In this document: positions 28,235-36,635 of the stretch, piece after piece
Layout of the letters: every line of letters starts with the position of its first letter
How positions within the stretch are numbered: position 1 is the stretch's first letter
Source of the DNA: an uncultured Lysobacteraceae bacterium
GTDB lineage: Bacteria; Pseudomonadota; Gammaproteobacteria; Xanthomonadales; Xanthomonadaceae
Direction: 5' to 3'
DNA length: 48,501 nucleotides
NCBI GenBank assembly: GCA_937897645.1
Contig: CALCNV010000069.1
Location: 1-48,501 of the forward strand
Made by a program: the position numbers and the translations under genes
The notes under the pieces: generated by a model
The model's input: only the letters and a program-made list of their open reading frames with translations
Database searches by the model: none
What the model was told of the DNA's origin: nothing

Positions 28235-29026
28235 TCACTGTGCGGCGATCATCAGTTGGTCCTGTTTGTCAGGGCCGCGTTCAAGCCAGACCTGCACGGG
28301 TTTGCCGCGCAGTTCCTTGGGTACGTCGTCCAGCACTTTGTAATGGCCGGCAATGGCCACCAGTTCGGCATGGAACTCGTGGCAAAAGATGCGTGCGTCG
28401 GTGTTGCCTTGCGCGCCCGCGAGTGCGCGCCCGCGCAGGCTGCCGTAGATGTGGATGGAACCATCCGAAATGACTTCGGCGCCGGCACCCACGGTGGTCA
28501 GCACGGTCAGGTCGCGGTTTTCCGCATACAGCTGCTGGCCGGAACGCACCGGTGTCTTCTGCACCAGTCCGGGGCTGCTTGTCGTCACCGCAGGTGCAGC
28601 CTTGGCCGCTTTTGTGGGAGCGGTTTCAACCGCGACGCTTTCCCGGCGGGCGGCCGGAGCTGTCGCCGCCGCAAGAGGTTCGTACTGCGCGCGGAACTTG
28701 GCCAGCAGCGGCAGGCCGAGTTGTTCGGCCAGTGCTTCGGTTTCACGCGTGCCATAGGACAGGCCGACCGGGAGGACGCCGGCGGCACGCAGGCCATCCA
28801 GCAAGGCCTGTGCGGTGGCGGCATCCGGCATCTGCGCCAGGCCGCCGAAATCGATGATCACCGGTGCGCGGCCAAACAGCTTGGGTGCACGCTCCACGCG
28901 CTCGCGCATCTCACGCGACAGTTGCGCCACGTCCAGCGTGCGCACGCGCAGGTTAGCAATGCCGACCTGGCCGATCTTGAGTTCGCCGGCCTGTTCGTAA
29001 TCCATGTTCGTCGAGGTCACGCTCAT
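28235..29026 (-). CDS. minC: Septum formation inhibitor MinC
   Basis: 263 residues: N-terminal FtsZ-antagonist domain (1-112, ELKIGQVGIANLRVRTLD, VIIDFGGL), an Ala/Pro-rich linker (113-155), and a C-terminal beta-helical domain (LTVLTTVGAGAEVISDGSIHIYG split, GRALAGAQGN) that binds MinD. Linker residues 128-138 are encoded by an antisense REP half (28614-28644). ATG 29026 overlaps the stop of the GNAT gene as ATGA; a second in-frame ATG at 29005 is possible. No clear Shine-Dalgarno, consistent with coupling. Confidence 0.95.
   Translation of the reverse strand: MSVTSTNMDYEQAGELKIGQVGIANLRVRTLDVAQLSREMRERVERAPKLFGRAPVIIDFGGLAQMPDAATAQALLDGLRAAGVLPVGLSYGTRETEALAEQLGLPLLAKFRAQYEPLAAATAPAARRESVAVETAPTKAAKAAPAVTTSSPGLVQKTPVRSGQQLYAENRDLTVLTTVGAGAEVISDGSIHIYGSLRGRALAGAQGNTDARIFCHEFHAELVAIAGHYKVLDDVPKELRGKPVQVWLERGPDKQDQLMIAAQ
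28614..28644. repeat. REP half-site inside minC
   Basis: Plus-strand GTGGGAGCGGTTTCAACCGC followed by GACGCTTTCCC, the same head and tail as B1 with compensatory stem changes. It lies antisense within the minC linker and keeps the reading frame. Confidence 0.8.
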
Positions 29027-29616
29027 GTACCCGTCGACCGTTCTGTCAGTGGCTCAGCCAGCACACGACCTTGCGCCCATGGCAGGGCGGGCAGGGCGTT
29101 GCCGTAGGTCTCGCGTACCCACGGGTAGCTGCACAGTTCCTTGAGTAGCATGCTGGCGCGAAGACCGCCCGGCATCTGGTTCTGGCCGACTTCCCTGAAA
29201 CCGAAGCTGCCGTGGAAGAGCAGGGCAGGGTCCGCGCCGTGGTCCAGGAACACTTCGCAGGCCAGCTGCGGATACCGCAGTTCGGCATAGCTTTGCACGT
29301 CGGCGTAGAACGCACGGCCGACGCCACCGCCGCGGCGACGGCTGGCCACCACGATGCGGTCGATGTAGAAAAAGTGCGGGTAGCGCTCGCCGAACCAGGC
29401 GAAATTGCTGCTGTCGTGCTCGGCCTGGGCACCGAAGCCGACCAGGAAGCCGGCCAGGTTGCCGTCGCGTTCGGCGACACGGAAGTATTCGGCCTGCGCG
29501 TAGAAACGCTGCAGCTTGGCCGAATCCAGCGGCAGGATCGCCAATCCGGCGTTGTTGTTCAGGGCTAGGACGGAATCCAGCTCGTGCTCGCGCACGTCGC
29601 GGATGACAATCGACAT
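29023..29616 (-). CDS. GNAT-family N-acetyltransferase
   Basis: 197 residues of the GNAT fold: SIVIRDVREHELDSVLALNN at the N-terminus (beta1-alpha1), FLVGFG (beta3), YIDRIVVASRRRGGGVG in the acetyl-CoA loop (R/Q-x-x-G-x-G/A position) and FHGSFGFREVG at the end. Acceptor unknown. ATG 29616 has GGAG eight nt upstream; its TGA overlaps the minC ATG, so it is the first gene of the minCDE operon. Confidence 0.85.
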   Translation of the reverse strand: MSIVIRDVREHELDSVLALNNNAGLAILPLDSAKLQRFYAQAEYFRVAERDGNLAGFLVGFGAQAEHDSSNFAWFGERYPHFFYIDRIVVASRRRGGGVGRAFYADVQSYAELRYPQLACEVFLDHGADPALLFHGSFGFREVGQNQMPGGLRASMLLKELCSYPWVRETYGNALPALPWAQGRVLAEPLTERSTGT

Positions 29617-29753
29617 TAATTCACTCCGGGAACAGGCGCGGTGGCCGCGAGCCACCGGGCGGGATTATCGCATGGGCAGCCGCGGGCCGGGGGTGCGCGG
29701 CGGATCGGGCAGGCACATTACTTTTGGTCGGGGTGCGGGCCCGGCAATCCGCC

Positions 29754-29759
29754 TAAGAT
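29754..29759 (+). promoter_or_regulatory. Candidate -10 box for a leaderless kinase transcript
   Basis: TAAGAT ends six nt before ATG 29766, so transcription would start at or beside the A of the start codon. No Shine-Dalgarno precedes the gene. No good -35 box is seen. Confidence 0.4.
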
Positions 29760-29765
29760 GGATTC

Positions 29766-30992
29766 ATGTTGAGCCGAATCAGCCACACCCGCCTCCTGCG
29801 TGCCGCCGGCCTGTACACGTGGGCGCTGGTCGGCATTCCCATTATTCTGAATATCTGGTTCCTGCCTCCCTCGCGTGGCGTGGATGAATTCAGCGGGGCC
29901 GATATCAACGTGCCGATGACGGTGCTGGCCTACCTCGCGTTTGGTGCCTGTTACTGGCTGGCGACCCGGTCCCTAGGCACGCGTAGCCAGGTGGCATCCA
30001 ACCGCACCAACTTCGTGCTGCTGCTCGTGCTTACCACCGCCGCGGTGGCCGTGGGCTATTACACACAGACCGGACTGAGCGCGATGCTGCTGCTGGTCAT
30101 GGCGGGCGTGCTGCCGTGGATACTGAGCCTGCGTTCGGCCGTCGCGTGGCTGTTGCTGGCCCACGTGCCACTGGTGCCGTCGTTCATGGCGAGCGGCTTC
30201 AGCTTCTGGGATGCCTTGTTCCAATCCACCTTCTATGTGGGCTTCTCGGCTTTCGTGCTGGTGACGGCGTACGTGGCACGCCAGCAGACCGAAGCCCGCG
30301 AGGAGCAACGCCGCCTCAACGCCGAGCTTCGCGCCACCCGTGTATTGCTGGCCGAAAGCGCCCGCGTCAACGAGCGCACGCGTATCTCGCGCGAGCTGCA
30401 CGACCTCTTGGGCCACCACCTGACCGCGCTGAGCCTTAACCTTGAAGTCGCGGGACACATGACCGAGGGACGTGCGCAGGAACACGTCAAGCAGGCCCAT
30501 ACCCTGGCCCGCCTGTTGCTGACCGATGTGCGTGAAGTGGTCAGCCAGTTGCGCGAAGGGGATGCGATCGACCTGGGGGCGGCCCTGCTGACGCTGACCG
30601 AGCGCGTGCCGGCCCTGGAGATCCACATGGATATCGAGGAGCCCCTGAACCTGGATGACGCCGAGCGTGCGCACGTATTGCTGCGCTGCACACAGGAAAT
30701 CATCACCAACACCGTGCGCCATGCGGGGGCACGCAACCTGTGGATCCATTGCCGGCGCCAGGGCGGGCTGATCCTGATCGATGCCCGTGATGACGGGGTT
30801 GGTGCCGCCAGCGTCACTGCCGGCAACGGCCTGCGCGGCATGCGCGAGCGCCTGCAGCAGCATGGTGGCAAGATGACCGTGGGGTCCACGCCCGGCGCAG
30901 GCTTCAAGCTGTGCCTGCAACTGCCCGCGGACAGCAATGAAGCCGCTGCACTCGAACCTGTTCCATCCCCACCTGCCGGAGTAACTGCATGA
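29766..30992 (+). CDS. Membrane sensor histidine kinase, NarL/DesK class (HisKA_3)
   Basis: 408 residues. The first ~170 residues hold about six membrane helices; a coiled linker (REEQRRLNAELRATR) leads to the dimerisation helix with the phospho-acceptor H212 in RISRELHDLLGHHLT. The ATPase part has EIITNTVRHAGA (N box), DDGVGA (G1) and GLRGMRERL (G2). The overall layout resembles DesK thermosensors. The TGA overlaps the start of the response regulator gene (ATGA 30989-30992). Confidence 0.92.
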   Translation: MLSRISHTRLLRAAGLYTWALVGIPIILNIWFLPPSRGVDEFSGADINVPMTVLAYLAFGACYWLATRSLGTRSQVASNRTNFVLLLVLTTAAVAVGYYTQTGLSAMLLLVMAGVLPWILSLRSAVAWLLLAHVPLVPSFMASGFSFWDALFQSTFYVGFSAFVLVTAYVARQQTEAREEQRRLNAELRATRVLLAESARVNERTRISRELHDLLGHHLTALSLNLEVAGHMTEGRAQEHVKQAHTLARLLLTDVREVVSQLREGDAIDLGAALLTLTERVPALEIHMDIEEPLNLDDAERAHVLLRCTQEIITNTVRHAGARNLWIHCRRQGGLILIDARDDGVGAASVTAGNGLRGMRERLQQHGGKMTVGSTPGAGFKLCLQLPADSNEAAALEPVPSPPAGVTA

Positions 30993-31642
30993 GTAGCGGC
31001 ATGATTCGTGTCTGCCTGGTCGACGACCAGACCCTGGTGCGCCAGGGCATACGTTCGTTGCTGGCGCTGGACGATGGCATCGAGGTCGTGGCCGAGGCCG
31101 CGGACGGCAAGCAGGCGGTGGAATTGATCCCGCAGGTGAAGCCGGACGTGGTGCTGATGGACATGCGCATGCCGGTCATGTCCGGGCTGGAAGCGCTGCA
31201 GGCGCTGGCGGCGATGGGCCAGTTGCCGCCAGCGATCATCCTGACCACCTTCGATGACGACCAGCTGGTACTGGCGGGCCTGAAGGCCGGGGCCAAGGGC
31301 TACCTGCTGAAGGACGTGTCCCTGGAACAGCTGGTGGGCGCCATCCGTGCCGTGGCCTCGGGCGGTTCGCTGGTGCAGCCGGCGGTCACCCAGCGCCTGC
31401 TGTCCGGGCTGGAGCACATGCGCAACGATTTCGTCAGCCTGGATCGGCCGGACCCCCTGACCGACCGCGAAACGGAGATCCTGCGCCTGATGGCCAGCGG
31501 CTTTTCCAACAAGGAAATCGCCAACTCCCTGGGCGTGGCCGAGGGCACCATCAAGAACCACGTGTCCAACATCCTGTCCAAGCTGGGCGTCCGTGACCGC
31601 ACCCGCGCCGTGCTCAAGGCATTCGAACTGCAGTTGGTCTGA
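30989..31642 (+). CDS. LuxR/NarL-family response regulator
   Basis: 217 residues. Receiver domain with VDDQ acidic pocket, phospho-acceptor D58 in VVLMDMRMP, and T/K switch residues (ILTTFDD, GYLLKDV); C-terminal LuxR helix-turn-helix (LTDRETEILRLMASGFSNKEIA, split here by LGVAEGTIKNHVSNILSKLG). It is the cognate partner of the overlapping kinase gene. Targets are unknown; no obvious membrane-lipid gene is adjacent. Confidence 0.94.
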   Translation: MSSGMIRVCLVDDQTLVRQGIRSLLALDDGIEVVAEAADGKQAVELIPQVKPDVVLMDMRMPVMSGLEALQALAAMGQLPPAIILTTFDDDQLVLAGLKAGAKGYLLKDVSLEQLVGAIRAVASGGSLVQPAVTQRLLSGLEHMRNDFVSLDRPDPLTDRETEILRLMASGFSNKEIANSLGVAEGTIKNHVSNILSKLGVRDRTRAVLKAFELQLV

Positions 31643-31646
31643 ACGA

Positions 31647-31671
31647 GGCGGGCAGGACGCCCCTGCCCGCC
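31647..31671 (+). terminator. GC-rich hairpin after the two-component genes
   Basis: GGCGGGCAGG/CCTGCCCGCC with a five-base loop, four nt after the regulator stop. There is no T run, so it may be a weak or Rho-assisted terminator. Confidence 0.45.
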
Positions 31672-31744
31672 GCCTGTGGCGCATGGCCACGCTACGCGGG
31701 CAATCTCGTTGCATTGCAGCGCAGGGCCGCCCCCGCATGGATAG

Positions 31745-31773
31745 CTGACCGAACCCGCCAAGCCTGCTAGGAT
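31745..31773 (+). promoter_or_regulatory. Candidate sigma-70 promoter of the SRPBCC gene
   Basis: CTGACC at 31745-31750, a 17-bp spacer and TAGGAT at 31768-31773. Each box matches the consensus at four of six positions. Confidence 0.5.
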
Positions 31774-31825
31774 GCGCGCTGCACCTATTTCAATGGCCAT
31801 GGGATCGGCCCCCGGAGACTGCTGA

Positions 31826-32986
31826 ATGACCCGTTTGATCGAATTCCTGATTGCATTGGCGCTGGTACTGGCGCTTTTCGTAGTGGTTGGCCTGTTCCTG
31901 CCTTCCAAGCGCCACCTCGAGGAAAGCACCGAAACCAACCGACGCATGACCATCGTGTTCGACACGATCAACAACGTGCGTCGCCTCAAGGACTGGAACC
32001 TGCTGATCCCCACCAATCCTGCCGAGCTGTCGTTCTCCGGCGGCAAAGACTATTCCGGCGTGGGCGCACGCGTCGATTTCAACTCGGCGGACCGCCGTCG
32101 TGGCAAGGGCCATTGGGAAATCACCGAGAGCAATGCCCCGGCCAGTGCGACGGGCGCCAGCAAGGTGGTCTATGCCATCCAGGACAGCCAGCCCGGCACC
32201 AACAAGCAGACCGACTTCACGCTTGAACCGACGGGCAAGAATGGCCGCAACGTCCTGATCACCCAGACCTATGACGTGCACTACGGCTGGAACCTCTTTG
32301 GCCGCTTCACTGGCATGTACGTCAGCCGCAACGTCGGTGATGGCATCAACGCCAGCCTGACCAAGCTGACCAACCTGCTGGCCACCGTGCCGAACTACGA
32401 TTACCGCATCGAAGGCAGCAAGCTGACCGGCCTTGGCCTGGTCGACCTGCCCGCCGAAGACCTGCTGGTCGTCAATGCCGGCAACATCGAACGCAACAAC
32501 GCAGCAATCATGGCTTCGATCCAGTCCAACCAGGAATGGATCAAGCGCGTGATGGAATCCAACAACCTGGAAGCCGCGGGCCCGGTGCGCATCATCACCA
32601 CCGACTTTGGTGCCGAGAAATACGCCTTCGACGTCGCCCAGCCCGTACGCAAGCGCAGCGGTGGTTCCTCCGCGGCCAAGCCGGCCGATGGCAGCAAGCC
32701 GGCCGACGCTGCCGTGGCAAGCACCACCACTTCCACCGGTCCATTGAAGGTGTCGGTTGCCGGCACCCCGGTCGAGCACGTACGCCTGGAAGCACGCAAG
32801 GCCGCCACCGCCAGCTACACCGGCTACATGGCTGAACTGGATGCCGTGCGCAACTCGCTGCGCGCATGGGCCATGACCAACGGCCACGAAGTAACCGAAC
32901 GCCCCTATGAATCGTGGAAGGGTGGCGTAGACAAGGCATTCACCGCCGACGGCACCTTCGACGTGTTCTGGGCAGTCAAGCAGTAA
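31826..32986 (+). CDS. Membrane-anchored SRPBCC and GyrI-like effector-binding protein
   Basis: 386 residues. One N-terminal membrane span (IEFLIALALVLALFVVVGLFL), then an SRPBCC/polyketide-cyclase-like region (about 30-195, RRLKDWNLLIPTNP, GVGARVDFNS), and a C-terminal GyrI-like/AraC effector-binding domain (about 200-386, ending GTFDVFWAVKQ) with a Ser/Ala/Pro-rich insertion at 275-305. The fold combination suggests binding of a small hydrophobic ligand at the cell envelope, but no ligand is known. ATG 31826 has GGAG eight nt upstream. Confidence 0.75.
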   Translation: MTRLIEFLIALALVLALFVVVGLFLPSKRHLEESTETNRRMTIVFDTINNVRRLKDWNLLIPTNPAELSFSGGKDYSGVGARVDFNSADRRRGKGHWEITESNAPASATGASKVVYAIQDSQPGTNKQTDFTLEPTGKNGRNVLITQTYDVHYGWNLFGRFTGMYVSRNVGDGINASLTKLTNLLATVPNYDYRIEGSKLTGLGLVDLPAEDLLVVNAGNIERNNAAIMASIQSNQEWIKRVMESNNLEAAGPVRIITTDFGAEKYAFDVAQPVRKRSGGSSAAKPADGSKPADAAVASTTTSTGPLKVSVAGTPVEHVRLEARKAATASYTGYMAELDAVRNSLRAWAMTNGHEVTERPYESWKGGVDKAFTADGTFDVFWAVKQ

Positions 32987-33022
32987 CGCCCGACGGGCCC
33001 CGGCCCGCCGTGCAGGTTTCAA

Positions 33023-33054
33023 GCAACGCGCCGCTTTTGCGGCGCGTTGCGTTT
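33023..33054 (+). terminator. Terminator after the SRPBCC gene
   Basis: GCAACGCGCCGC/GCGGCGCGTTGC perfect 12-bp stem with TTTT loop, followed by GTTTC. Confidence 0.8.
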
Positions 33055-33086
33055 CAGGGCCATGCATTGTTCCCGCCGCCGGCAGG

Positions 33087-33485
33087 ATGCCGCTTCCCGA
33101 TGAGGCTGCCGTTTTGTTGAACTACGATCGTCGCCAACGCAAACCTTCCTTCATTGCTTTCTCCGGTGCAGTGCTCGCCTCGGTGGCGGTCGCGCTGGGT
33201 GCCTATGCCTCGCATGGCGTGGCTGACGCGCATGCGCAATCCAACCTGCAGACGGCATCGTTGTATGCCTTCGGCCATGGCATTGCCCTCGCGGCATTGG
33301 CAGCGGGTACCACGCGCACCCTGGGTCGTGTCGCGCTGTACCTGCTGTTGCTGGGCACCTTGCTGTTTTCCGGCAGCCTGGCCTTGAACGCGCTTGCCCA
33401 ATTGGGCAGCAAACTGGCGCCCATCGGTGGCATCAGCCTGATGCTGGGCTGGGTGCTGTGGGCGCTGGACGCACTGCGTCGCTGA
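33087..33485 (+). CDS. DUF423 (YgdD-type) inner membrane protein
   Basis: 132 residues, four membrane helices. FSGAVLASVAVALGAYASHG near the start and LFSGSLALNALAQLG, GGISLMLGWVLWA at the end are the DUF423 signature. Function unknown. The start is uncertain: ATG 33087 has no good spacing to a Shine-Dalgarno, and TTG at 33114 or 33117 (LLNYDRRQ) is possible. Confidence 0.8.
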   Translation: MPLPDEAAVLLNYDRRQRKPSFIAFSGAVLASVAVALGAYASHGVADAHAQSNLQTASLYAFGHGIALAALAAGTTRTLGRVALYLLLLGTLLFSGSLALNALAQLGSKLAPIGGISLMLGWVLWALDALRR

Positions 33486-33497
33486 GCGAACCAGGCG

Positions 33498-34172
33498 ATG
33501 CCCCGGCACGCACGCGGCTTCGATACGCAGGCCGCTTTCGATCACCTGGCGCGCCGCGACCGCAAGCTGGGCACGTGGATGAAGCGCATCGGCTACCTCG
33601 AACCGCAGCCGACCTGGCGCAAGCCCTTCGACCCGGTGGATGCACTGGCTCGCGCCATCCTCTACCAGCAGCTCAGTGGCAAGGCCGCGGCGACGATTGT
33701 TGGTCGCGTGGAAGCCGCCGTCGGCAGCACGCGCCTGCATTACGACACCTTGGGTCGCGTCGATGACGTGGCGTTGCGGGCATGTGGCGTGTCCGGCAAC
33801 AAGGCCTTGGCGCTGCGTGATCTGTCCGCGCGCGAGGCCGGTGGTGAAATCCCCACCCTGCGCCAGATGTCGGTGATGCACCAGGATGACATCGTGGCGG
33901 CGCTGGTGCCGGTGCGCGGCATCGGTCGCTGGACGGTGGAGATGATGCTGATGTTCCGCCTGGGCCGACCTGACGTGTTGCCCATCGACGACCTCGGCAT
34001 TCGCAAGGGCGCGCAGCGCGTGGACAAGCTGGAAACGATGCCCACGCCGAAGGAATTGCTGGCGCGTGGCGAACGCTGGGGACCGTATCGGTCTTATGCG
34101 AGCCAGTATTTGTGGCGGATCGCGGATTTTGCTGCCGAGACGAAGACGCCTGTGAAGCGTTCGCAGGATTGA
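33498..34172 (+). CDS. DNA-3-methyladenine glycosylase II-type HhH-GPD glycosylase
   Basis: 224 residues. AILYQQLSGKAA is the AlkA-like N-terminal helix pair, ALVPVRGIGRWTVEMML is the helix-hairpin-helix with GPD loop, and LPIDDLGIRKG carries the catalytic Asp (D165). It removes alkylated purines in base-excision repair. It lacks the N-terminal AdaA-like extension of E. coli AlkA and resembles the short bacterial form. Starts 12 nt after the DUF423 stop, so probably cotranscribed. Confidence 0.9.
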   Translation: MPRHARGFDTQAAFDHLARRDRKLGTWMKRIGYLEPQPTWRKPFDPVDALARAILYQQLSGKAAATIVGRVEAAVGSTRLHYDTLGRVDDVALRACGVSGNKALALRDLSAREAGGEIPTLRQMSVMHQDDIVAALVPVRGIGRWTVEMMLMFRLGRPDVLPIDDLGIRKGAQRVDKLETMPTPKELLARGERWGPYRSYASQYLWRIADFAAETKTPVKRSQD

Positions 34173-34173
34173 G

Positions 34174-34671
34174 TCAGGTGCCGGAAGGCGGCTTGGATTG
34201 GAAGAATGGATCGTCGCTGATCAATTGTCTTGGCGGCGGCGGGTACAAACGCACATGTTTTACGAAACGGTGGTAGCGGTAAGTTGCAACCATGGCGCGG
34301 AAATAGAAGATCACGAAGACCAGGCCCAGAACCACTCCGGATGGCAGGCCCGTCTGCACCATGACGATGATCTTGGAAAGAAGGAAATACGCGAACATCA
34401 ACGTGCTGGCGATGCGGCTTTTGCGATAGATACCGAAGGCCAGACCAAGAATCAAGGCAACATCTACAAAGCTCAAAGCCTGCACCGCGCGGTCTTCAGT
34501 GCTGCTGGCTAATGCCGCTACGGTTACCAGCAGCGTCAGTGTTGCTGAGACCAGGGCTGCTACCCATCCATGCTTGATGGGCTGCGTGATGTCCTCGGGG
34601 GCATCCAGTGCAGGGGCAGGAAGGTCACTTACCCGCGAACTCGGGGTCGCATAAGGATTGGATTCTGTCAT
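34174..34671 (-). CDS. Small inner-membrane protein of unknown function
   Basis: 165 residues: a disordered Pro/Asp-rich N-terminus (NPYATPSSRV) and four hydrophobic helices (HGWVAALVSATLTLLV, SFVDVALILGLAFGIY, TLMFAYFLLSKIIVMV, VVLGLVFVIFYF). NPYxxP N-termini are common in proteobacterial multi-span proteins of unknown role. Convergent with the glycosylase gene, one base apart. Confidence 0.7.
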   Translation of the reverse strand: MTESNPYATPSSRVSDLPAPALDAPEDITQPIKHGWVAALVSATLTLLVTVAALASSTEDRAVQALSFVDVALILGLAFGIYRKSRIASTLMFAYFLLSKIIVMVQTGLPSGVVLGLVFVIFYFRAMVATYRYHRFVKHVRLYPPPPRQLISDDPFFQSKPPSGT

Positions 34672-34725
34672 CAGAGAAAAGATCCGGCTGCATGAAGAGA
34701 TGTTATCGATGGGAATTCGGTCTAA

Positions 34726-35763
34726 TCAATCCGCTGCGACCTGCAACACCAGCTTCCCGAAATTCTCGCCGGTAAACAGCTTCACCAGCGATTCCGGGAA
34801 TGTGTCCAGTCCCACCACCACGTCTTCGCGTGACTTCATGCGGCCGTCTTTCAAATAGCCTGCCATCTCGGCAATGGCGATCGGATAGCGGTCGGCGTAG
34901 TCGAAGACCACGATGCCTTCCATGCGCGCGCGGTTGACCAGCAGCGACAGGTAGTTCTTCGGGCCTTGCACGGCGCTGGTGGCGTTGTACTGCGAAATCG
35001 CACCGCAGATGATGATGCGCGCCTTGCGTCGCAGGCGTGCCAGCACGTGGTCCAGGATTTCGCCGCCCACGTTGTCGAAATAGATGTCCACGCCATCCGG
35101 GCAGTGCGTCTTCAAGCCTTCACGCACGTCGCCGTTCTTGTAATCGATGCAGGCGTCGAAGCCCATCTCGTTGACCACGAAATCGCACTTGGCCTGGCCG
35201 CCGGCAATGCCCACAACGCGGCAACCCTTGATCTTCGCCAACTGTCCCACCGTCTGCCCGACCGCACCGGACGCGCCGGACACGACCACCACGTCGCCTT
35301 CCTTCGGCTGGCCCACGTCCATAAGCCCGAAGTAACCGGTCATGCCCGGCATGCCCAGCACGTTGAGCCATTGGGTGATGCTGCCCATGCGCAGGTCGAT
35401 CTTGCTGATGCCCTGGCGTTTGATCTCCATGGGCGTGAACTGACGGTATTCCTGCACGCCCAAGCCGCCGGTGACCAGGTCGCCCGGCGCGAATGCTGCG
35501 TGCTTCGACGCCACTACCTTGCCGATGCCGCCTGCACGCATCACTTCGCCGATCTCGACCGGCGCGATATACGACTTGCCTTCATTCATCCACCCGCGCA
35601 TCGCCGGGTCCAGCGACAGCGACAGGGTTTTAACCAGCACGCCGCCTTCTTCCGGCTCGCTGACCACTTCGGTGGTGAACTGCCAGTTATCACGCGTGGT
35701 CATGCCGACCGGACGTGCAGCAAGGCGGATCTGGTGGTTCTGCAGGGAGGCGAGGTCGGTCAT
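34726..35763 (-). CDS. NADP-dependent oxidoreductase, MDR family (CurA/YncB type)
   Basis: 345 residues. NHQIRLAARPVGMTTRDNW is the family start, VVSGASGAVGQTVGQLAKIKGCRVVGIAGG is the NADPH-binding Rossmann motif (split to AGASGAVGQ), and YFDNVGG is the LTD-family signature. It has no zinc ligands, as expected for this enone-reductase class (leukotriene B4 dehydrogenase/curcumin reductase relatives). ATG 35763; the open frame beyond it to 36192 is unrelated. Confidence 0.9.
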   Translation of the reverse strand: MTDLASLQNHQIRLAARPVGMTTRDNWQFTTEVVSEPEEGGVLVKTLSLSLDPAMRGWMNEGKSYIAPVEIGEVMRAGGIGKVVASKHAAFAPGDLVTGGLGVQEYRQFTPMEIKRQGISKIDLRMGSITQWLNVLGMPGMTGYFGLMDVGQPKEGDVVVVSGASGAVGQTVGQLAKIKGCRVVGIAGGQAKCDFVVNEMGFDACIDYKNGDVREGLKTHCPDGVDIYFDNVGGEILDHVLARLRRKARIIICGAISQYNATSAVQGPKNYLSLLVNRARMEGIVVFDYADRYPIAIAEMAGYLKDGRMKSREDVVVGLDTFPESLVKLFTGENFGKLVLQVAAD

Positions 35764-35810
35764 CGGGGTTCCAGTCGATGTTGGAGAAGGGGGCGCTAGA
35801 TGGTGACGAA

Positions 35811-36626
35811 CTAGGTCGCGTAATACCAATGCCAAGGCTCGTACACGATGCCATGCGGATTGTCGCGCGGGTAACTCATCACGAAGCCGAAACCACCCGC
35901 ATGTTCCTGCAACCACGCGAATGCGGGCGTGCGCTCGAAGCTTTCCTCGGCAGGTGGCTCGTCCGTCGTGCCGATGTCCAGCGCGTTGCCGCTGTGGTGT
36001 TCGCTGTAGCCGGGCGCGGCGTTGACGTTGAGGATTTCCGGCACCGTCTGTCCGCGCGCGAGCTTGCGTTCGAAGATGCCGAGTTGATACGCATGGCTGC
36101 GGTAGCCGGAAATGGCTTCCAGCGCGATGCCATTCGTGGAAGCCGCGCGTTGCATCAGGTGCCAGGCACGTGCGGCGCGCGCCGTCATCCACAGTGGCCG
36201 CCGATAGCGGTCGAAGCCGGCGAAGGCGAGGGCGACAGGCTCCGGCACCAATTCCAGCCCGGTCTGCTCGCCATAGCGTTCGTCCAGGCCCAGTTGCTCC
36301 AGGTGCTCGATCAGTGGCTGCAGCGGCAGTGCGCCTGCGTAATCGATGTCGAAGCCGCGGGCGAGGGCAGTCATGCCATCCAGCACGTCCAGCGCGGCGT
36401 CCACGCCGGGTTCGTGCATCCAGCGCGGCATCAAGGGCTGCATGCCTTCGGGCAACAGCGCGGCAAGGTAGCGTCCATCGCGCTTGCGGCGCAGCACCAC
36501 TTCGGCACGAGCCAGCGTCCGCGCGTCGGCACTGCTGCGTGCGCGCAACAGCCCGCCCGGCCAGAGTTCCACGCCTGCTGTGTTGAGCAGGAAGGATTTC
36601 AGCGGAACGGCGGGTGCGCGTGGCAT
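35811..36626 (-). CDS. VanY-type D-alanyl-D-alanine carboxypeptidase family protein
   Basis: 271 residues. The M15B motifs are present: AISGYRSHAYQ, then APGYSEHHSGNALDIG (S-x-H-x-x-G-x-x-x-D) and YEPWHWYYA with the last zinc His. No signal peptide or membrane segment is found at the N-terminus (MPRAPAVPLKSFLLNTAG), which is unusual for a cell-wall enzyme. It could act in the cytoplasm on recycled peptides, or the start could be wrong. It follows the PH-domain gene by 9 nt, in the same direction. Confidence 0.83.
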   Translation of the reverse strand: MPRAPAVPLKSFLLNTAGVELWPGGLLRARSSADARTLARAEVVLRRKRDGRYLAALLPEGMQPLMPRWMHEPGVDAALDVLDGMTALARGFDIDYAGALPLQPLIEHLEQLGLDERYGEQTGLELVPEPVALAFAGFDRYRRPLWMTARAARAWHLMQRAASTNGIALEAISGYRSHAYQLGIFERKLARGQTVPEILNVNAAPGYSEHHSGNALDIGTTDEPPAEESFERTPAFAWLQEHAGGFGFVMSYPRDNPHGIVYEPWHWYYAT

Positions 36627-36635
36627 GCCGCCAGC

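Noticed and set aside
27449..29107. 552-residue plus-strand open frame
   Set aside because: Antisense of minD, minC and the GNAT gene, with no recognisable domain.
30233..31738. 501-residue minus-strand open frame
   Set aside because: Antisense of the two-component genes, whose motifs are complete on the plus strand.
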